Below are positions 1-10,905 of a stretch of DNA of 64,000 nt, one piece after another (position 1 is the stretch's first letter; each line of letters opens with the position of its first letter). This DNA is from Romanomermis culicivorax (taxonomy: Eukaryota; Nematoda; Enoplea; Mermithida; Mermithidae), in NCBI GenBank assembly GCA_963922205.1, contig CAWUHX010000072.1, forward strand, positions 310,001-374,000. The letters are read 5' to 3'. Both the position numbers and the translations under genes were made by a program. The notes below the pieces were generated by a model that did not search any database, was not told the origin of the DNA, and saw only the letters and a list, made by a program, of their open reading frames with translations.

Positions 1-1426
1 GGTAATCATCATTTAAGAACGTACGTTGACAAGCTTTTTCATCGTAATCATTAATAAAATAACATAATCAGCGTTGAATATCCCCGTTGAATATATTTAT
101 ATATATTTGTATATATAAATATGTAATTTCAATAACCACGAAAAGCTAGTATCAAATATAGATTCGAAACAGTTAAACGTAAACCAATTGAAAACAAGAG
201 TCGAAAAAAGTCGTTCGAGCAAGAATTTTCTTTCAAAGCTGACAAATAGCGTATAAAGCAACTTTCCGCGAGGCAACAGATAGTCCTCCACATATATACT
301 ATTGAACATTTTTCTAGGATTAGAAAATTTCACCAGATCAATTGGCTTTCAAGGCAGCTATTTAGCCAAAATCTAGACAGACGAAAAATTGTTGTAAGAA
401 TCATAAGGCAGCATACAGTACATATATTCGGTAGTATACATCTTTTCTTTTTACATATTATAGTGTAGTAGTGTGGCGTGGGCTATATTATTTATAGAGC
501 ATAACAAACGTATTAAGCTTTCTTCGAAAACATGCAAGAAAACGGGATAAATTAGAACATACAGGCGGGAGAATGCTCCCACTTTTACTGTAGTGACCCC
601 CTGAATATTACGTGAAAGCGAAAATGCAAATATGGACTGAAACCCAGGCAACACACTTCTGCTTCTTCGTCTTCTTCTGTTCCCAGCTGGCACTTTTTTA
701 CGAGCCCAAAATCGATTTAGTATCCAACGACTGATGCTGTTGGATTAATAGATATAGAAAAGAAATGAGTGTTTCAGCTTTAGTTTACTATCCGCCTTCT
801 ACGAACGTATACACACACAAAATTGATAATTGCATTTGCAGTAGAACTAGATAGGATACAAAGGAATGGAATGAAAGAAACTGCAGGCTAGAGGATATAT
901 GATTACTTTATTAGTTATTAGATTAGAGACGCGGGACATCTACTGAAAAAAATGGCCCGTCCGGGCGTTCATTAGCACAGAAAAACGAGTTGACCTTCAT
1001 AGAAAATGAAAAAGTTCACATTAACATAATAACTAACTATTCAGTAAATAAAACGAGTAAAAACAAGCAGAAATGAAATTTTTGAAAATGACACTTCTCT
1101 CAAATAACAAAACATGAAAGGGAGCAAGGCTGTGGATATTTGATACGAAAATCTATTGCCCGCAAGGTCATTGAAAATCGCGGTCAAGATGTTGTGATGT
1201 TAGTTTAGGTGCATTCCTCAAAAACATATTGATTGAACCATGTTGCCGTAATTTTTACGTTAAGTGTTACACTGAATTTTGTGATATTGTTCTAAAATAG
1301 CTATGGTGAATACTTCTAACGTTACTGAGCCAGCCATTGTACGTTCTAACGTGAGCTTGTCTCCTCTGCTGGTAACCTCGAAGATTACAGTGTGAAATAT
1401 AATAATAGAAAATTTTCGACTTTAAT
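1..1426. other. No gene or element recognised
   Basis: AT-rich sequence with short open frames only (up to 80 codons) and no recognisable domain. No terminal repeats with flanking duplications were found here. Confidence 0.5.
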
Positions 1427-1434
1427 TTCAGGAC

Positions 1435-1771
1435 CAAGTGCGGATTTAGGGAGGGGGCGGCCGCCCCCCCCCAAACTTTCGAAATACGATTTTTTCTGTA
1501 TACCTATAGGCACAGGGCCGTGCACAAGGGTGGCGGGGAGGCGGCCCCCCCCCCCATTGAGGCAGCATGCACTCAGTGTATCGCGTAAAATCAACATTTT
1601 TTCGAGCTATTCAGTGAAAAAATGTAGTCCGCCCCCCCCATGAAAAAATCCTGTGCACGGCCCTGTATAGACAAATTTGAAAAATTTTTGAAAACTTTTT
1701 GAATTTTTTTTTTAGAAAAATACATAATTTTGAGCACCGCCCCCTGAAAAAAATTTCTAGATCCGCCACTG
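1435..1771. mobile_element. Family C hAT-like MITE, interrupted by a B element
   Basis: The left end reads CAAGTGCGGATTTAGG and the right end, reversed, CAGTGGCGGATCTAG, so the ends form an imperfect TIR. The element is flanked by a perfect 8-bp duplication TTCAGGAC (1427-1434 and 1772-1779), the hAT-type target size. No coding capacity. The B element at 1513-1665 is inserted inside it, so C is the older insertion. Confidence 0.82.
1513..1665. mobile_element. Family B hAT-like MITE, copy 1 (nested in C)
   Basis: This 153-bp element has TIRs CAGGGCCGTGCACAAGG and CAGGGCCGTGCACAGG. Flanks are TATAGGCA and TATAGACA, an 8-bp duplication with one mismatch. It contains runs of C and G but no coding frame of interest. 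It is closely similar to the copy at 2196-2347. Confidence 0.85.
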
Positions 1772-2195
1772 TTCAGGACTGACGGGCCCCAAAGTAACTT
1801 GCTTACGGTATTGCAGTCACAACAGCGAGTCAGAAGCTACTGAACCATAACGTTACAAGTTTGAAGAAATCATGCAGGAAATTTTGAGTGTTCACTCCTC
1901 TCCAATCAATGCAAGGCTACTTTTACCGAGTTTTCCGTACGGTACACATTTAATTATGAAAACCGGTGCAAAACGGAAATTTTTTCACAAGAATTCTGTT
2001 AATTCCGTGCGACGGATCGTCCGGTACGGAGAAAATCTTGCATGCAGATATGCAGTTCAACGACATGCGCAGCACGATTGGTTTTCTGACTACGCAGCTG
2101 GGTGATACTTCGCATGCATATAATTTGGGGTCTGAACTGAAGGGCGATGAGAACTTGACCCTTGCCAATGGTCATCATTAACCATGGTGACTACC

Positions 2196-2347
2196 CAGGG
2201 CCGTGCACAAGGGGGGGCGGGGGCGGCCGCCCCCCTCCCGTTGAGGCAGCATGCACACAGTGTATCCGCGTAAAATTAACATTTTCTGGGGCTATTCAGT
2301 AAAAAAATCTAGTCCGCCCCCATGAAAAAATCCTGCGCATAGCCCTG
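2196..2347. mobile_element. Family B hAT-like MITE, copy 2
   Basis: The 152-bp element starts CAGGGCCGTGCACAAGG and its right end, reversed, starts CAGGGCTATGCGCAGG. A perfect 8-bp duplication TGACTACC flanks it (2188-2195 and 2348-2355). The interior matches copy 1, for example the shared segment GAGGCAGCATGCAC. Confidence 0.88.
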
Positions 2348-2913
2348 TGACTACCTCTAACATGGGTCGCACGGAAAGCCTTTTTATGACCTGAACACGT
2401 ACTTTAGAGACATTTTCAACAATTTTTGAGGTCAAAGTTTGTTTTTTCAAACACTATTGATCTAAACCACTCTCTAAAATGATGTTAAAGACTGCTTCCT
2501 CATTCCTAGCGTCAGGAAGCTAATATGTCAGTCAGGTAAGATACTAACACCACCTACACCATCCATTAAAGCTAACCGCTAAATTAATACATATTAATAT
2601 TTTCATATCAGACTAGAGAAATATTTTGCTGCGCACAAGATGAATAAGTTATGAAAAACAAAGTTCATGCTCATAACTAGGATAAGTAAATTACAAGATG
2701 TCTAAATCATAGACACGTTCAATTCAAAAAGAACATGATAATTTTTTGTTCCACATATGATTCCCAATGCGAACCAATCAGATATCTACGAATTATCGGA
2801 GACAGACACATATATACACAGAGAATTTCATACTGATGAAGCAGCGCAAATGAGAAGCGTCGCGTACATTAGATGTACCTCAAAAGTCAAGAAGAGAAGT
2901 TCAGGAAAACAAA

Positions 2914-2972
2914 AAAATTTCAGAATTTACTAAATCCCTTAAAAAAAGGGATTTAGTAAATTCTGAAATTTT
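2914..2972. repeat. 27-bp perfect inverted repeat with 5-nt loop
   Basis: The left arm 2914-2940 is the exact reverse complement of 2946-2972, separated by five A residues. The stem core is CAGAATTTACTAAATCCC. Transcribed, it would fold into a 27-bp hairpin. It is not flanked by another recognised element. Confidence 0.9.
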
Positions 2973-3049
2973 CCGTCTGTTTCTATAATCTGGATTTGTG
3001 ATTATTTTCTAAAATGAAAATGCTCACCAGTCGACTGCGGCATTTGATT

Positions 3050-3391
3050 TCAAAAGCGTAAAATTGCGATCGAAAAATTCAGATCGACGGCTGCTTCCAC
3101 GGAAATGTAACTTTGTGACGAATAAAACCGTTTTATTGGTGCTAAGGAATAAAATTCCATGTATATTACAACATTAACCTTACTAAAGCACGAGTAGTTC
3201 ACAAGCGTAGCTTCTTTCTGAACAGGCAGCTTCTTAGCCATTGTTGTTCCGCATTCCAAAATCGGCGGCCGCGCTATTTTGATGAAATTTAAGCAAAAAG
3301 CCGCTTGTGATACGCGAATATGCAACAAAAAAGTGGTTGAAGACGGGCGACACGGTAAAAGATCGATTTTCCATCGAGCAGAAAATCCCAA
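3050..3391 (-). CDS. Hypothetical ORF, weak candidate exon
   Basis: An open frame of 113 codons in a locally CpG-rich segment with a GCGGCCGC site at about 3265. An internal ATG at 3241 starts MAKKLPVQKEATLVNY, followed by a donor-like GTAAGG at 3183. A downstream stretch (3028-3141) is open in another frame between a TTAG acceptor and a GTGAGC donor, but the phases do not join cleanly and the implied intron of 42 nt is very short. No domain recognised. It may be a first exon of an unknown gene or chance. Confidence 0.15.
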   Translation of the reverse strand: MGFSARWKIDLLPCRPSSTTFLLHIRVSQAAFCLNFIKIARPPILECGTTMAKKLPVQKEATLVNYSCFSKVNVVIYMEFYSLAPIKRFYSSQSYISVEAAVDLNFSIAILRF

Positions 3392-3709
3392 AAATAATGA
3401 ACGCTCAAATGAGCATGATACGTTTTTAGCATTGTCAAGTGAGGAGAGTCGCCTGTTTTGAAGATGAGAGATATCGTATAAAAACCACTACGATGAACCA
3501 ACAGAAGGGCATCGGATCATGGGCTGAGAAGGAAAAGATAGTTGCTCAAAAACGAGACTTTCGTGAGCGTAGAGTCGGTGCTTGTTTCAAAATGCCCAAA
3601 AATATATATTGTAGCTATTTCTTAACATGAGAACACAATTCCCCGAGATTGAAAAACTAGCTAAACAAAACACATCGGGGAACAGCATAAAAAAGCAGAG
3701 GATATATAT

Positions 3710-3940
3710 CATACCTGTAAGACCTCCGACCAGTTGGGGGGGGGGGGTAAATCCGAAATTTTGGGGGGGGGGTAGGAAAAAGTCGAAATTTTTCCCAAAA
3801 AAGGCCAAAAAACATACACTTTTTGCCAAATTTTTTTAATTTTTTCAAAAAACTGGGGGGTTGGGGGGGGGTAAATGATTTTGGGTACTGGGTTGGCCAA
3901 GTTGGGGAGGGGTCCCCCCAACCCCCCCAGTACAGGTATG
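3710..3940. mobile_element. Family A G-rich hAT-like MITE, copy 1
   Basis: A 231-bp element beginning CATACCTGTAAGACCTCCGA and ending in the inverted TACAGGTATG. It is flanked on both sides by ATATATAT, compatible with the family's 8-bp duplication though low in complexity. The interior has runs of 8-10 G, an A/T core with CAAAAAACATACACTTTTTG, then AGTTGGGGAGGGGTCCCCCC. No coding capacity. Confidence 0.85.
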
Positions 3941-4032
3941 ATATATATTGAAGTAATTAATCTGATTGAAAAACGAGAAAAACAGCAGGTTTTACTTTAT
4001 TAAATCTTAAATGACGCAGAACGTGACAGAAG

Positions 4033-4233
4033 TATAGAGCGTGGACATTAGAGTGCGGGACATTAGAGCGCACTGACAATAGGGCGCCGGACAATAGAGC
4101 GTAGGGATAAAAGAGCGCAGGACAATAGAGTGCAGGGACGTTGGAGCACAAGACATTGGAGCGCAGGGACATTAGAGCACAGTGACTATAGAGCGCAGGG
4201 TCATAAGGGCGCAGGGACATTAGAGTGCATTTG
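4033..4233. repeat. Degenerate minisatellite, ~19-20 bp unit
   Basis: About ten imperfect tandem copies of a unit close to GACATTAGAGCGCAGG plus a few variable bases. Short ORFs on the minus strand across it are only translations of the repeat. Confidence 0.85.
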
Positions 4234-4239
4234 AAACAG

Positions 4240-6148
4240 CTGATTTTTTTCGGTCCAACGTTCCCTGGTCTGCAATGAACGAGGAAAAAAGAATACTAAG
4301 CAAGCAGCTTGATTTCAAAAGCTGATAAAAAAATCGTGTGTCATTCTGAATGCGAGTTAGAAATTCAAGATGAATTTGGAAATAACGAAATGAAACAAAT
4401 TGATTCAAAGGTTCAAAATTCAAACATTTGCGATTTTTTGTGTCTTTCACATTAGGCCAGTTAAGAGCCATGGCTCCTGAAAATTTCGATTGGCCCCTAA
4501 AAATTTAGGGGCACAAGCCAAAATGGCTTGTAAAAATTCGAGTCTAAGGACCCTTTTGATTAAGGGAGTTTCCTGTCCGGAGATGCATTTCTATGCATTT
4601 TGTCGGGTTTTAAATTATTCATGATTCTTAGGATCATTTCTGCTATTCGGTTAGAAAATTCCGGCCTAGGTTATGCTCATAGCTTTTAAGACACGGTTTC
4701 TGAGAGATTCTATCTTTTTTTACATAGGCCTAGATATTGTTGGTAGTTTCGTGCGCTGAGTTCCATGGTATCATTCGTTGTGCTTGTAAACGAAAATTCA
4801 CACCGCTCCAGTACTATGCCAAAGTTTGAAAATTGAATTTTTTTGAATTTTTCAGTGGTCTTGCTAGACAAGCGATATTTCAGAATCGGATTGATCTTAT
4901 TTGATGAATGAATATTCATTTTACACAGGAGTAAATAATTGCATATTACACTTTTTCATAAAGTTTAAATGTCGAAAATGAGTCATCAAAATTGAAAAAA
5001 TTTTGTTTATGGGCAATCCCGAGCACTTTCCCATCGGATGCCGCAGAATTTTATTTTCTTATATTGTAGTTATCCATTTTCACTGTATTGGTTAAATTTT
5101 CATCAAAATTTTTGCCCTGCTTTAGGAGCTGCACAGCTCTGAAGAAGGCCTATTTATGAAAATTTCATAGAAATAATTGCATTTGCCAGGCGGCCCTTGT
5201 CTACCCCTTGCGATATATTTATTATCTACACTGTAGAATTATCAACTAACTAACATACTATAGTTTGATGTACTAATTGTTCACAAGCAAACATTTTACA
5301 CTCTGCAAGAATGTTTAAACAGTCAAAAAATAGAAGCAAAAAGGAAGAAAAATCCTGCTTAGAGGCATTCACGAGCACCTTCACCTAGGATGCCACAGAA
5401 TTTCATCTTTCGATTCTTCCATTCATACATTCCTACAGCAGCTGTGAAAGCAGTATTGCGATTTGAATACCCCTTGAAAAGCTACACAGTTCCAAAGAAA
5501 ACAAAATCCTGAAAAATTAATAATTTTTTTGACATTTTTATGTTTCCATGGCGTTGGTTCAGTATTTCAATGTCGGGAGCAGAAAACATAGTTGGCCACT
5601 GATGGGCTGAAAACAAAGCATAGATCCCAAAGGACCATAGGGAGAAAATTTGCTGAAAGCTACATAAAAAGTTATATTATGCCTGACCAGTTTTTCACCG
5701 GTTTTTTATAAACAACCTATCCCAAGCAATAAATTGGACCAACGAAAAATATTTTGTCTCCAACATTTTCTAGCTGGATTGGTAGGTTCACTTATTGATG
5801 CAGATAAAGTTTTTTCTGTTGGTATACTGGTCTATGGGGTATTATTTCCAGGGGTTATATCGATTGTTGAATTTGGGAAAGCATGATACAGTTTCAACTA
5901 TGTATATATGAAGATCCTTTCAATTATGAGAAAACAGGAATCATTCTTACACTTACGAGGGATGTTGATATTCTAATTAACCACTGTATCTCTCAGATAA
6001 AATAATGCTCTTATCACTTGCAACTATTTTCATTTTGAACCTGCTTTATGACCTTCAGCCAGTTTGGATTAGTGAAATCAACACGTGTTTCCAAACTCCC
6101 TAGAAACTGGTGATCTTATAGAATTCTATTATCTCAGCAAACTTATGC
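4240..6148. other. No gene recognised; one P-like palindromic fragment
   Basis: AT-rich, with only ORFs under 90 codons. At about 4468-4545 there is GAGCCATGGCTCC followed by CCCCTAAAAATTTAGGGG and AGCCAAAATGGCT, which resemble the subterminal palindromes of the P elements at 26-30 kb. No ends or flanking duplication were found. Confidence 0.45.
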
Positions 6149-6156
6149 CTCAACAT

Positions 6157-6333
6157 CAGAGGTCCCCAAGGTCAGATTTTTCAGGTAGGGGTAAAATTGA
6201 AAATTTTCGGGGGTAGTGTAGCTAAATGTCCAAACACGTCATTTTGTCTCAAAATTAGGCACCCAGTGATCGATTTTAAGGGCTTTAGGTAGGGGTAATA
6301 CCCCCCTCATACCCCTCCCCATGGGGTGCTCTG
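6157..6333. mobile_element. Family I hAT-like MITE, copy 1
   Basis: The element starts CAGAGGTCCCCAAGGTC and its right end, reversed, starts CAGAGCACCCCATGGGG. A perfect 8-bp duplication CTCAACAT flanks it (6149-6156 and 6334-6341). It is 177 bp with no coding capacity. Relatives lie at 13.8, 14.3 and 41.3-42.4 kb. Confidence 0.88.
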
Positions 6334-6354
6334 CTCAACATCAATCCTCTGCAG

Positions 6355-6712
6355 CTTGGAACAAATCGTCAACCATATGGCTGGCTATTGGGCGACCCAC
6401 CCCTCAGGATTTTCTAATCATATGGCTAGCCATATGGTAGCTGTAGGGACCCCTATACTTTTGGTCAAAAATATACTGAAAGATGTCGATTTTTTGATGA
6501 AAAATGTCAATTTTTGAACAAAAAAGAGTCAAAAACGTCAACTTTCTCAGCGCTTCGCACCATGAATACATTTTTTCGGTCTTTTTAGAAAAATTACTAT
6601 TTTTTAAATTTTTTTTGGACTTTTCTCGTGAAAAAATCGAATTTTTTCTTCAGAGACCCCTCCCCCCAAAATTTTGGAAATTACTGACCCCCAACCCAAA
6701 ATGACTACTCAG
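6355..6712. mobile_element. Family H MITE copy (inverted relative to 34.4 kb)
   Basis: Matches the element at 34400-34835 in reverse orientation. Shared landmarks are CATATGGCTAGCCATATGG near one end, a core with repeated TGACGTTTTT-like and AAAATTGACATTT motifs, and CAGAGACCCCTCCCC near the other. The ends are diffuse and no flanking duplication was identified. Confidence 0.6.
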
Positions 6713-7199
6713 GAACAATGTTCTACATTGAGAGTTATTTCAACAACTTATCATCAAGGCTGCACATGGACAATCAAAACAGAGCCTTCAGATGTTCAAC
6801 AAGTTTTGATCAAAAGAAGTTCCTGCATTTATTCATAAAATCGATAGCCAAAGAGCAGGATTAAGCTATTCAGAACTTCCAGAATGATGTTATATTAGGT
6901 GAGTAAGTCCAAATAGGAAGTGTGACAAACATCATGTTTGATGTCTGCAAGACAAACACATATTCCTGCCTCATTTTTGGAAAAAGGCACAGATCCTGAT
7001 AACTATCAATATCTAGAAAATGGTCATTGAGAGGACAAGCAAAGCATAGATGACTTCATTCAATTTCATTTCAGAAAGATTCTATAAGTTAATAGAGAGA
7101 ACAAAAGAACCATTGTCCCAGGACTGGAAGTACAGCTTGTGCATCATGAAAATCAGCTAACTACATCAGCTATGCTAGGAAGAATTTCTAGATTGAACT

Positions 7200-7605
7200 G
7201 AAGATACTATCGAAAGATACAAAGCAGAAATGCAACACCGAAATCCCATAGAATGAAGATGCTGCAGAACCAGCCCAGGCTGATTTAAGCCAAGACAATA
7301 TGTTCAGTTGTCCGGAGGAAAGTTGCATCATGTCGTTTGCATGCCATGGAAACCTGTTACACCATCTTCTAGCAGGCTGACATCAGTTGGCACTTCAGTG
7401 TGTTAGCCTCAAGGACATTGCAATACAAAGCTGCAGCGATCATATCGAATCAGTTAGATTAACACCTGAAATGCGTGAGATGCAAGAAGCATTGCATGGA
7501 TTCCATGAAAATGAAATATCTGAACGAATGGTCAAAGGATGGGCATTGAGGAAGAATCGCCCTTGTTATCCATTGAAAGGAAAATTATCAATTAAAAAAA
7601 CATAA
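7200..7605 (+). pseudogene. C2H2 zinc-finger pseudogene fragment
   Basis: Conceptual translation from about 7295 gives FSCPEESCIMSFACHGNLLH, followed by H-L-L-A-G, a stop, then H. This fits a C2H2 finger (C-x4-C-x12-H-x3-H). After the in-frame stop the frame stays open for 72 codons (7387-7605), including EMREMQEALHGFHENEIS and MVKGWALRKNRP. The finger followed by a GWAL motif resembles a C2H2 family I recall from other invertebrate genomes, but that is memory, not a search. The upstream region (6720-7200) contains shattered coding-like pieces. A decayed gene or retrocopy seems likely. Confidence 0.5.
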
Positions 7606-7619
7606 AATAATATGTTTGA

Positions 7620-7810
7620 CACGATGAAAACTATTGAAGATTAAATGATAAGTAAAGGTAGACATGTTAGAAGCTGCGCCTGAGCTAGGAAATAAATAAT
7701 AATGATTATTAAAGTTATAACCGGCGACAAGCGCCGGAAAATTTTGAGATTATGACCTTCTAAAATGCAGAAAAATGCATCTTTTCTGTATCCGATGGAT
7801 TCAAACACAT
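7620..7810. repeat. Family F repeat fragment
   Basis: Closely matches segments at 28925-29100, 55290-55470 and 56610-56790, and 62690-62880 in reverse. Landmarks are GGTAGACATGTTAGAAGC, then ATAATGATTATTAAAG, then a CCGG...CCGG hairpin and AAAATTTTGAGATT. Confidence 0.75.
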
Positions 7811-7906
7811 GACTCGAAAAATTCTGCACCAGTGCAGAAATCACAAAAACAATTTCTGCAAGAAGCCTAAGAAGTCTGCACAGTGCAGAAAAAAACACTG
7901 CTTGAT
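7795..7906. repeat. Family K-like hAT end fragment
   Basis: Inverse of the left part of the K element at 53527. It ends in TGCAGAAAAAAACACTG and shares CACATGACTC, TTCTGCACCAGTGCAGAA and AGAAGCCTAAGAAGTC. Only one terminus is visible, so it is truncated or fused to the F repeat beside it. Confidence 0.6.
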
Positions 7907-8084
7907 TTTCATACATTTTAGAGGCTGAAAAGGCACAATTTTCTGGAAAGTTGGCGCCGAGTCAATGGGTATAATACTAACTACTTTTATTTGCCTCGAA
8001 CGCAAGAGAAATACATTGAACTAGTATATTTTTATTATCGCAAAAACTTTGAGATTGTCAAGGAATGATGAATGAATATAGGAC

Positions 8085-9110
8085 TTTAACTTCATCTGTT
8101 CAATCAGTGAGATTGGGTGGGAACTACCGTTTTTCTCAAGTGGGGTCTTATGAGGAAATAAATTTGGGTGTTGTTCTCATTGTGGACAAAATTTTGGGGA
8201 ATTCAGAAAATGAAAACTCTATCGTTTAAATGCTTTACCTGCTCGTGTAGAATACAATATATTCTTCATCAGCTCATTTTGACTAACACAACCAGAATTT
8301 TCCCAATTTTTTTCCTCATTCTTGCGGGTTTCTGACTCCAAATACACCGGAATGCTTGGGGATGCTCCTAAAATGTATAAAAAAGCATCCGTAACCACAT
8401 TTCAAACGTTTTTAAAAATGTAGAAACTTGTTGGAAAATGAGGAAAAAAATTTTGGGTCCGGTTCTCATGTGGAAAAAATCTTCGAGGAAAAAAAACGGT
8501 GCCGCGAAGTATAAATGCGGCCAATAGGGTCGTTTATACTTGCCTTTTTCGACGGAACGTCAGAGTTTCTTTTTGCACAGGCCAGGTTGCAATGTGTAAC
8601 TTGAGGAAAAATTTTGGTTGCACAGATAAATCTTTAGTTGCTCACTCTAAAATCGATAAATTTGCGTAAAATTATCGGAAAACCATCGCAAATCAGTTTT
8701 CCTGTACCTTCATCCGATCCGCTTCGGTTTTAGGCATTTAAAATTCAATTCTCTGAGTTATGGAGAGAAAATGAAAATATTAATATGACTACATTAAAGT
8801 AATTTGTTCGGCGCAGAGCGCCAAAAAATTTTTCTTAATTTCGATACTCTAGAACGCTGGAAAATGAATCTTTCCACCTTATATTTCCCAGACAGAAGGT
8901 TTGATTTTTCAGTGAATTTAATGAATTTTCAGTGGGACAAACTAAAATTCAAAAACTAGGCAAGCGACTAAGAATTTGGATCTTTCAACCGGCAAGAATT
9001 TCTAGCATTGTCTTACTCTCAAAATGTTTTAATAACATGAAAATCGAAATTTGTATAAAGATCGGAAAAAAATTTTGATAAAATAACCGAAAAATAATTG
9101 TTTTCAATAA
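8085..9110. repeat. Family O/N interspersed repeat block
   Basis: The part at 8090-8500 reappears reversed at about 55490-55830 and directly or reversed near 58130-58400. Shared landmarks are GAGGAAAAAAATTTTGGGTC, CCTAAAATG next to AAGCATCCGTA, and TTCATCAGCTCATTTTGAC. The part at 8510-8660 (TTGCAACC and TTGGTTGCACAGATAAA) recurs reversed at about 54240-54330. No coding frame recognised. Confidence 0.6.
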
Positions 9111-9339
9111 AATTCGTCAAAAAACGATACAGGATCAAACATTTATCGATAGTAATTTGATAATTAGAACCTATCAGCACCAACTAACATGACATTTTCT
9201 AACCGCGCACTAGAATAATATAAAAAAATGTAAATAAATTGAAACCCGGCGCGAAGTGCCGGAAAATTTTCACTTTTTTCCATTTAAGAACTCATAAAAT
9301 TTTTTCCGCATTTCCACAATGAGAACCATACCCGAAATT

Positions 9340-9686
9340 TTTTCCTCAAAAGACTCCATTTGAGGAAAAGAACGGTGGTTGGTACGAAGCGCATCGAATG
9401 GAATCAGTTTTTTTTGTGTCAAAACATGGTTTTCGGCACAAAAAAATTGGAATTACACAAAAAATTTTGAGCATTTGTGCCACCTGGCATAAAATTTTCG
9501 GCTGGTCAAACATTGAATTTCCTTGATTCTTAGACGTTTTAGGGGATGAAACTGCAAAAAATTTTCGGCGCTCCACGCCGAGTCAATGAATATAATATTT
9601 CCTATTTGTATATTTAACCCGAACGCGAATGATTTCTCTTCGAACAGTGTATGGTATTGTTGCAGCAAACTTTATAGGCTGTCAAT
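9340..9686. repeat. Family G repeat, copy 1
   Basis: From about 9420 to 9686 it matches 57750-58030 and the reverse of 17118-17420. Landmarks are AAAACATGGTTTTCGGCAC, GGCTGGTCAAACATTG, a CGGCGCTCCACGCCG hairpin, and the terminal GCAGCAAACTTTATAGGCTG followed by TCAAT. The A element at 9687 is inserted directly after that terminus. Confidence 0.75.
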
Positions 9687-9921
9687 CATACCTGTAAGAG
9701 GTCCGACCAGTTGAGGGGGGAGGGTAAATCCGAAATTTGGGGGGAGGGGGTCGAAAAAAGTCGAAATTTTTCCCAAAAAAGGCCAAAAAAACATACACTT
9801 TTTTGCAAATTTTTTCCAAACTGGGGGGGGCGTTGGGTATATGGTTGGCCAAGTTGGGGGGGGGTCCCCCCCCAACCCTCCCAGTACAGGTATGAGGGTC
9901 TCCCCCCAATTACAGGTATGG
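9687..9921. mobile_element. Family A MITE, copy 2 (extra right end)
   Basis: It begins CATACCTGTAAGAGGTCCGA at 9687 and has the first TACAGGTATG end at 9894, followed at once by a second TTACAGGTATG at 9921. It therefore has a duplicated right terminus or two overlapping insertions. No clear 8-bp duplication was seen. A very long G run followed by C run lies at 9857-9873. Confidence 0.75.
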
Positions 9922-10019
9922 TTTAGCTGAAAAACAAGTTGGGCACGATTTTTACAAAAAATTAATCCGTTAAACGTTAACTTTTCATCAAACTTTTGGC
10001 CTAAAACTTTCCCACAGTT

Positions 10020-10430
10020 TTCGGCATGTTTCTAACTGAAAATTTTTTTTGTGCCATTGGCACAAATTTTTTTGGCCTCTTGTGCCAATTGGCACAAATG
10101 TCCGTGCCGTGCACAAAAAAAACGCTGGATGGCAGTGTTTTTTTGTGCCAAAACATGGTTTTTGGCACAAAAAAATTTGGAATGGCACAAAAAATTTTGA
10201 GCGTTTGTGCCAATCGGCACAAATTTTTTGACTGGTCCAAGGCTAAATTTCCTTGATTTTTAGTCATTTTAAGGGCTGAAAACGCAAAATTTTCTCGGCG
10301 CTTCGCGCCGATTCAATGGGTTTAATATTGACTACTTTCCTGTCTCTCGAACGCGAGCGGATTCTATTCGAATAATTTATTTGTATTATCGCAACAGACT
10401 TTGAGATTGTCAATGACCGGCTAAAGAATA
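10020..10430. repeat. Family G repeat, copy 2
   Basis: Carries several copies of the palindrome GTGCCAATTGGCAC or near variants (10050-10220), AAAACATGGTTTTTGGCAC, then a CGGCGCTTCGCGCCG hairpin and the segment ending GCAACAGACTTTGAGATTG. The same order occurs at 59045-59340. Open frames on both strands here are translations of the TTTTTTGTGCC repeats, not genes. Confidence 0.7.
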
Positions 10431-10905
10431 GAAATTGTTAACTTTACGTCCTCTGTTAATTCAGTTGGATTGGGAACATAAACTTATATTTTTGGTGATT
10501 GATTCAAACAAAAAAATTGAAATTTTTGGCACAATTACTCAACCAAAAATCTACGCGAAGCGACTTTCGACTTTTTTCAGGAGAAAACAATTATAGACAT
10601 ACAAGAAATCCTAATTTAATCTTTAATATAGTTGTTTGTTAGGAAGGAGGTCGAAAAGTAAAGAAAACTTCATGACAAAAAGTCTATAAAAATATCTGAA
10701 TTTTCGCAGCATTCAATTTCTTTTCGGATCGTAGAAACCGTTTTTTAGATCAGTTTTTCTTATCTCGCTGACGTGGTTGAAGAAAATAGAGCAGGCACGA
10801 TTTTTATGCAAATGAATGCGGTGAAAGTATCTGTAGTTAATTTTTATCAAACTTGAAAGAAAGAAAGAAAATAAATTTATTAAATGCAAAGAAATACAAG
10901 AGTAA

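Noticed and set aside
1872-2181. ORFs of 71-77 codons in three frames
   Set aside because: No domain, mutually overlapping on both strands, and ending at the edge of MITE B2.
10001-10267. Overlapping ORFs on both strands with repeated CHWHKFF and NWHKRPKKF peptides
   Set aside because: They arise from the TTTTGTGCCAATTGGCAC repeats of family G and recur at 58.8 and 63.6 kb.
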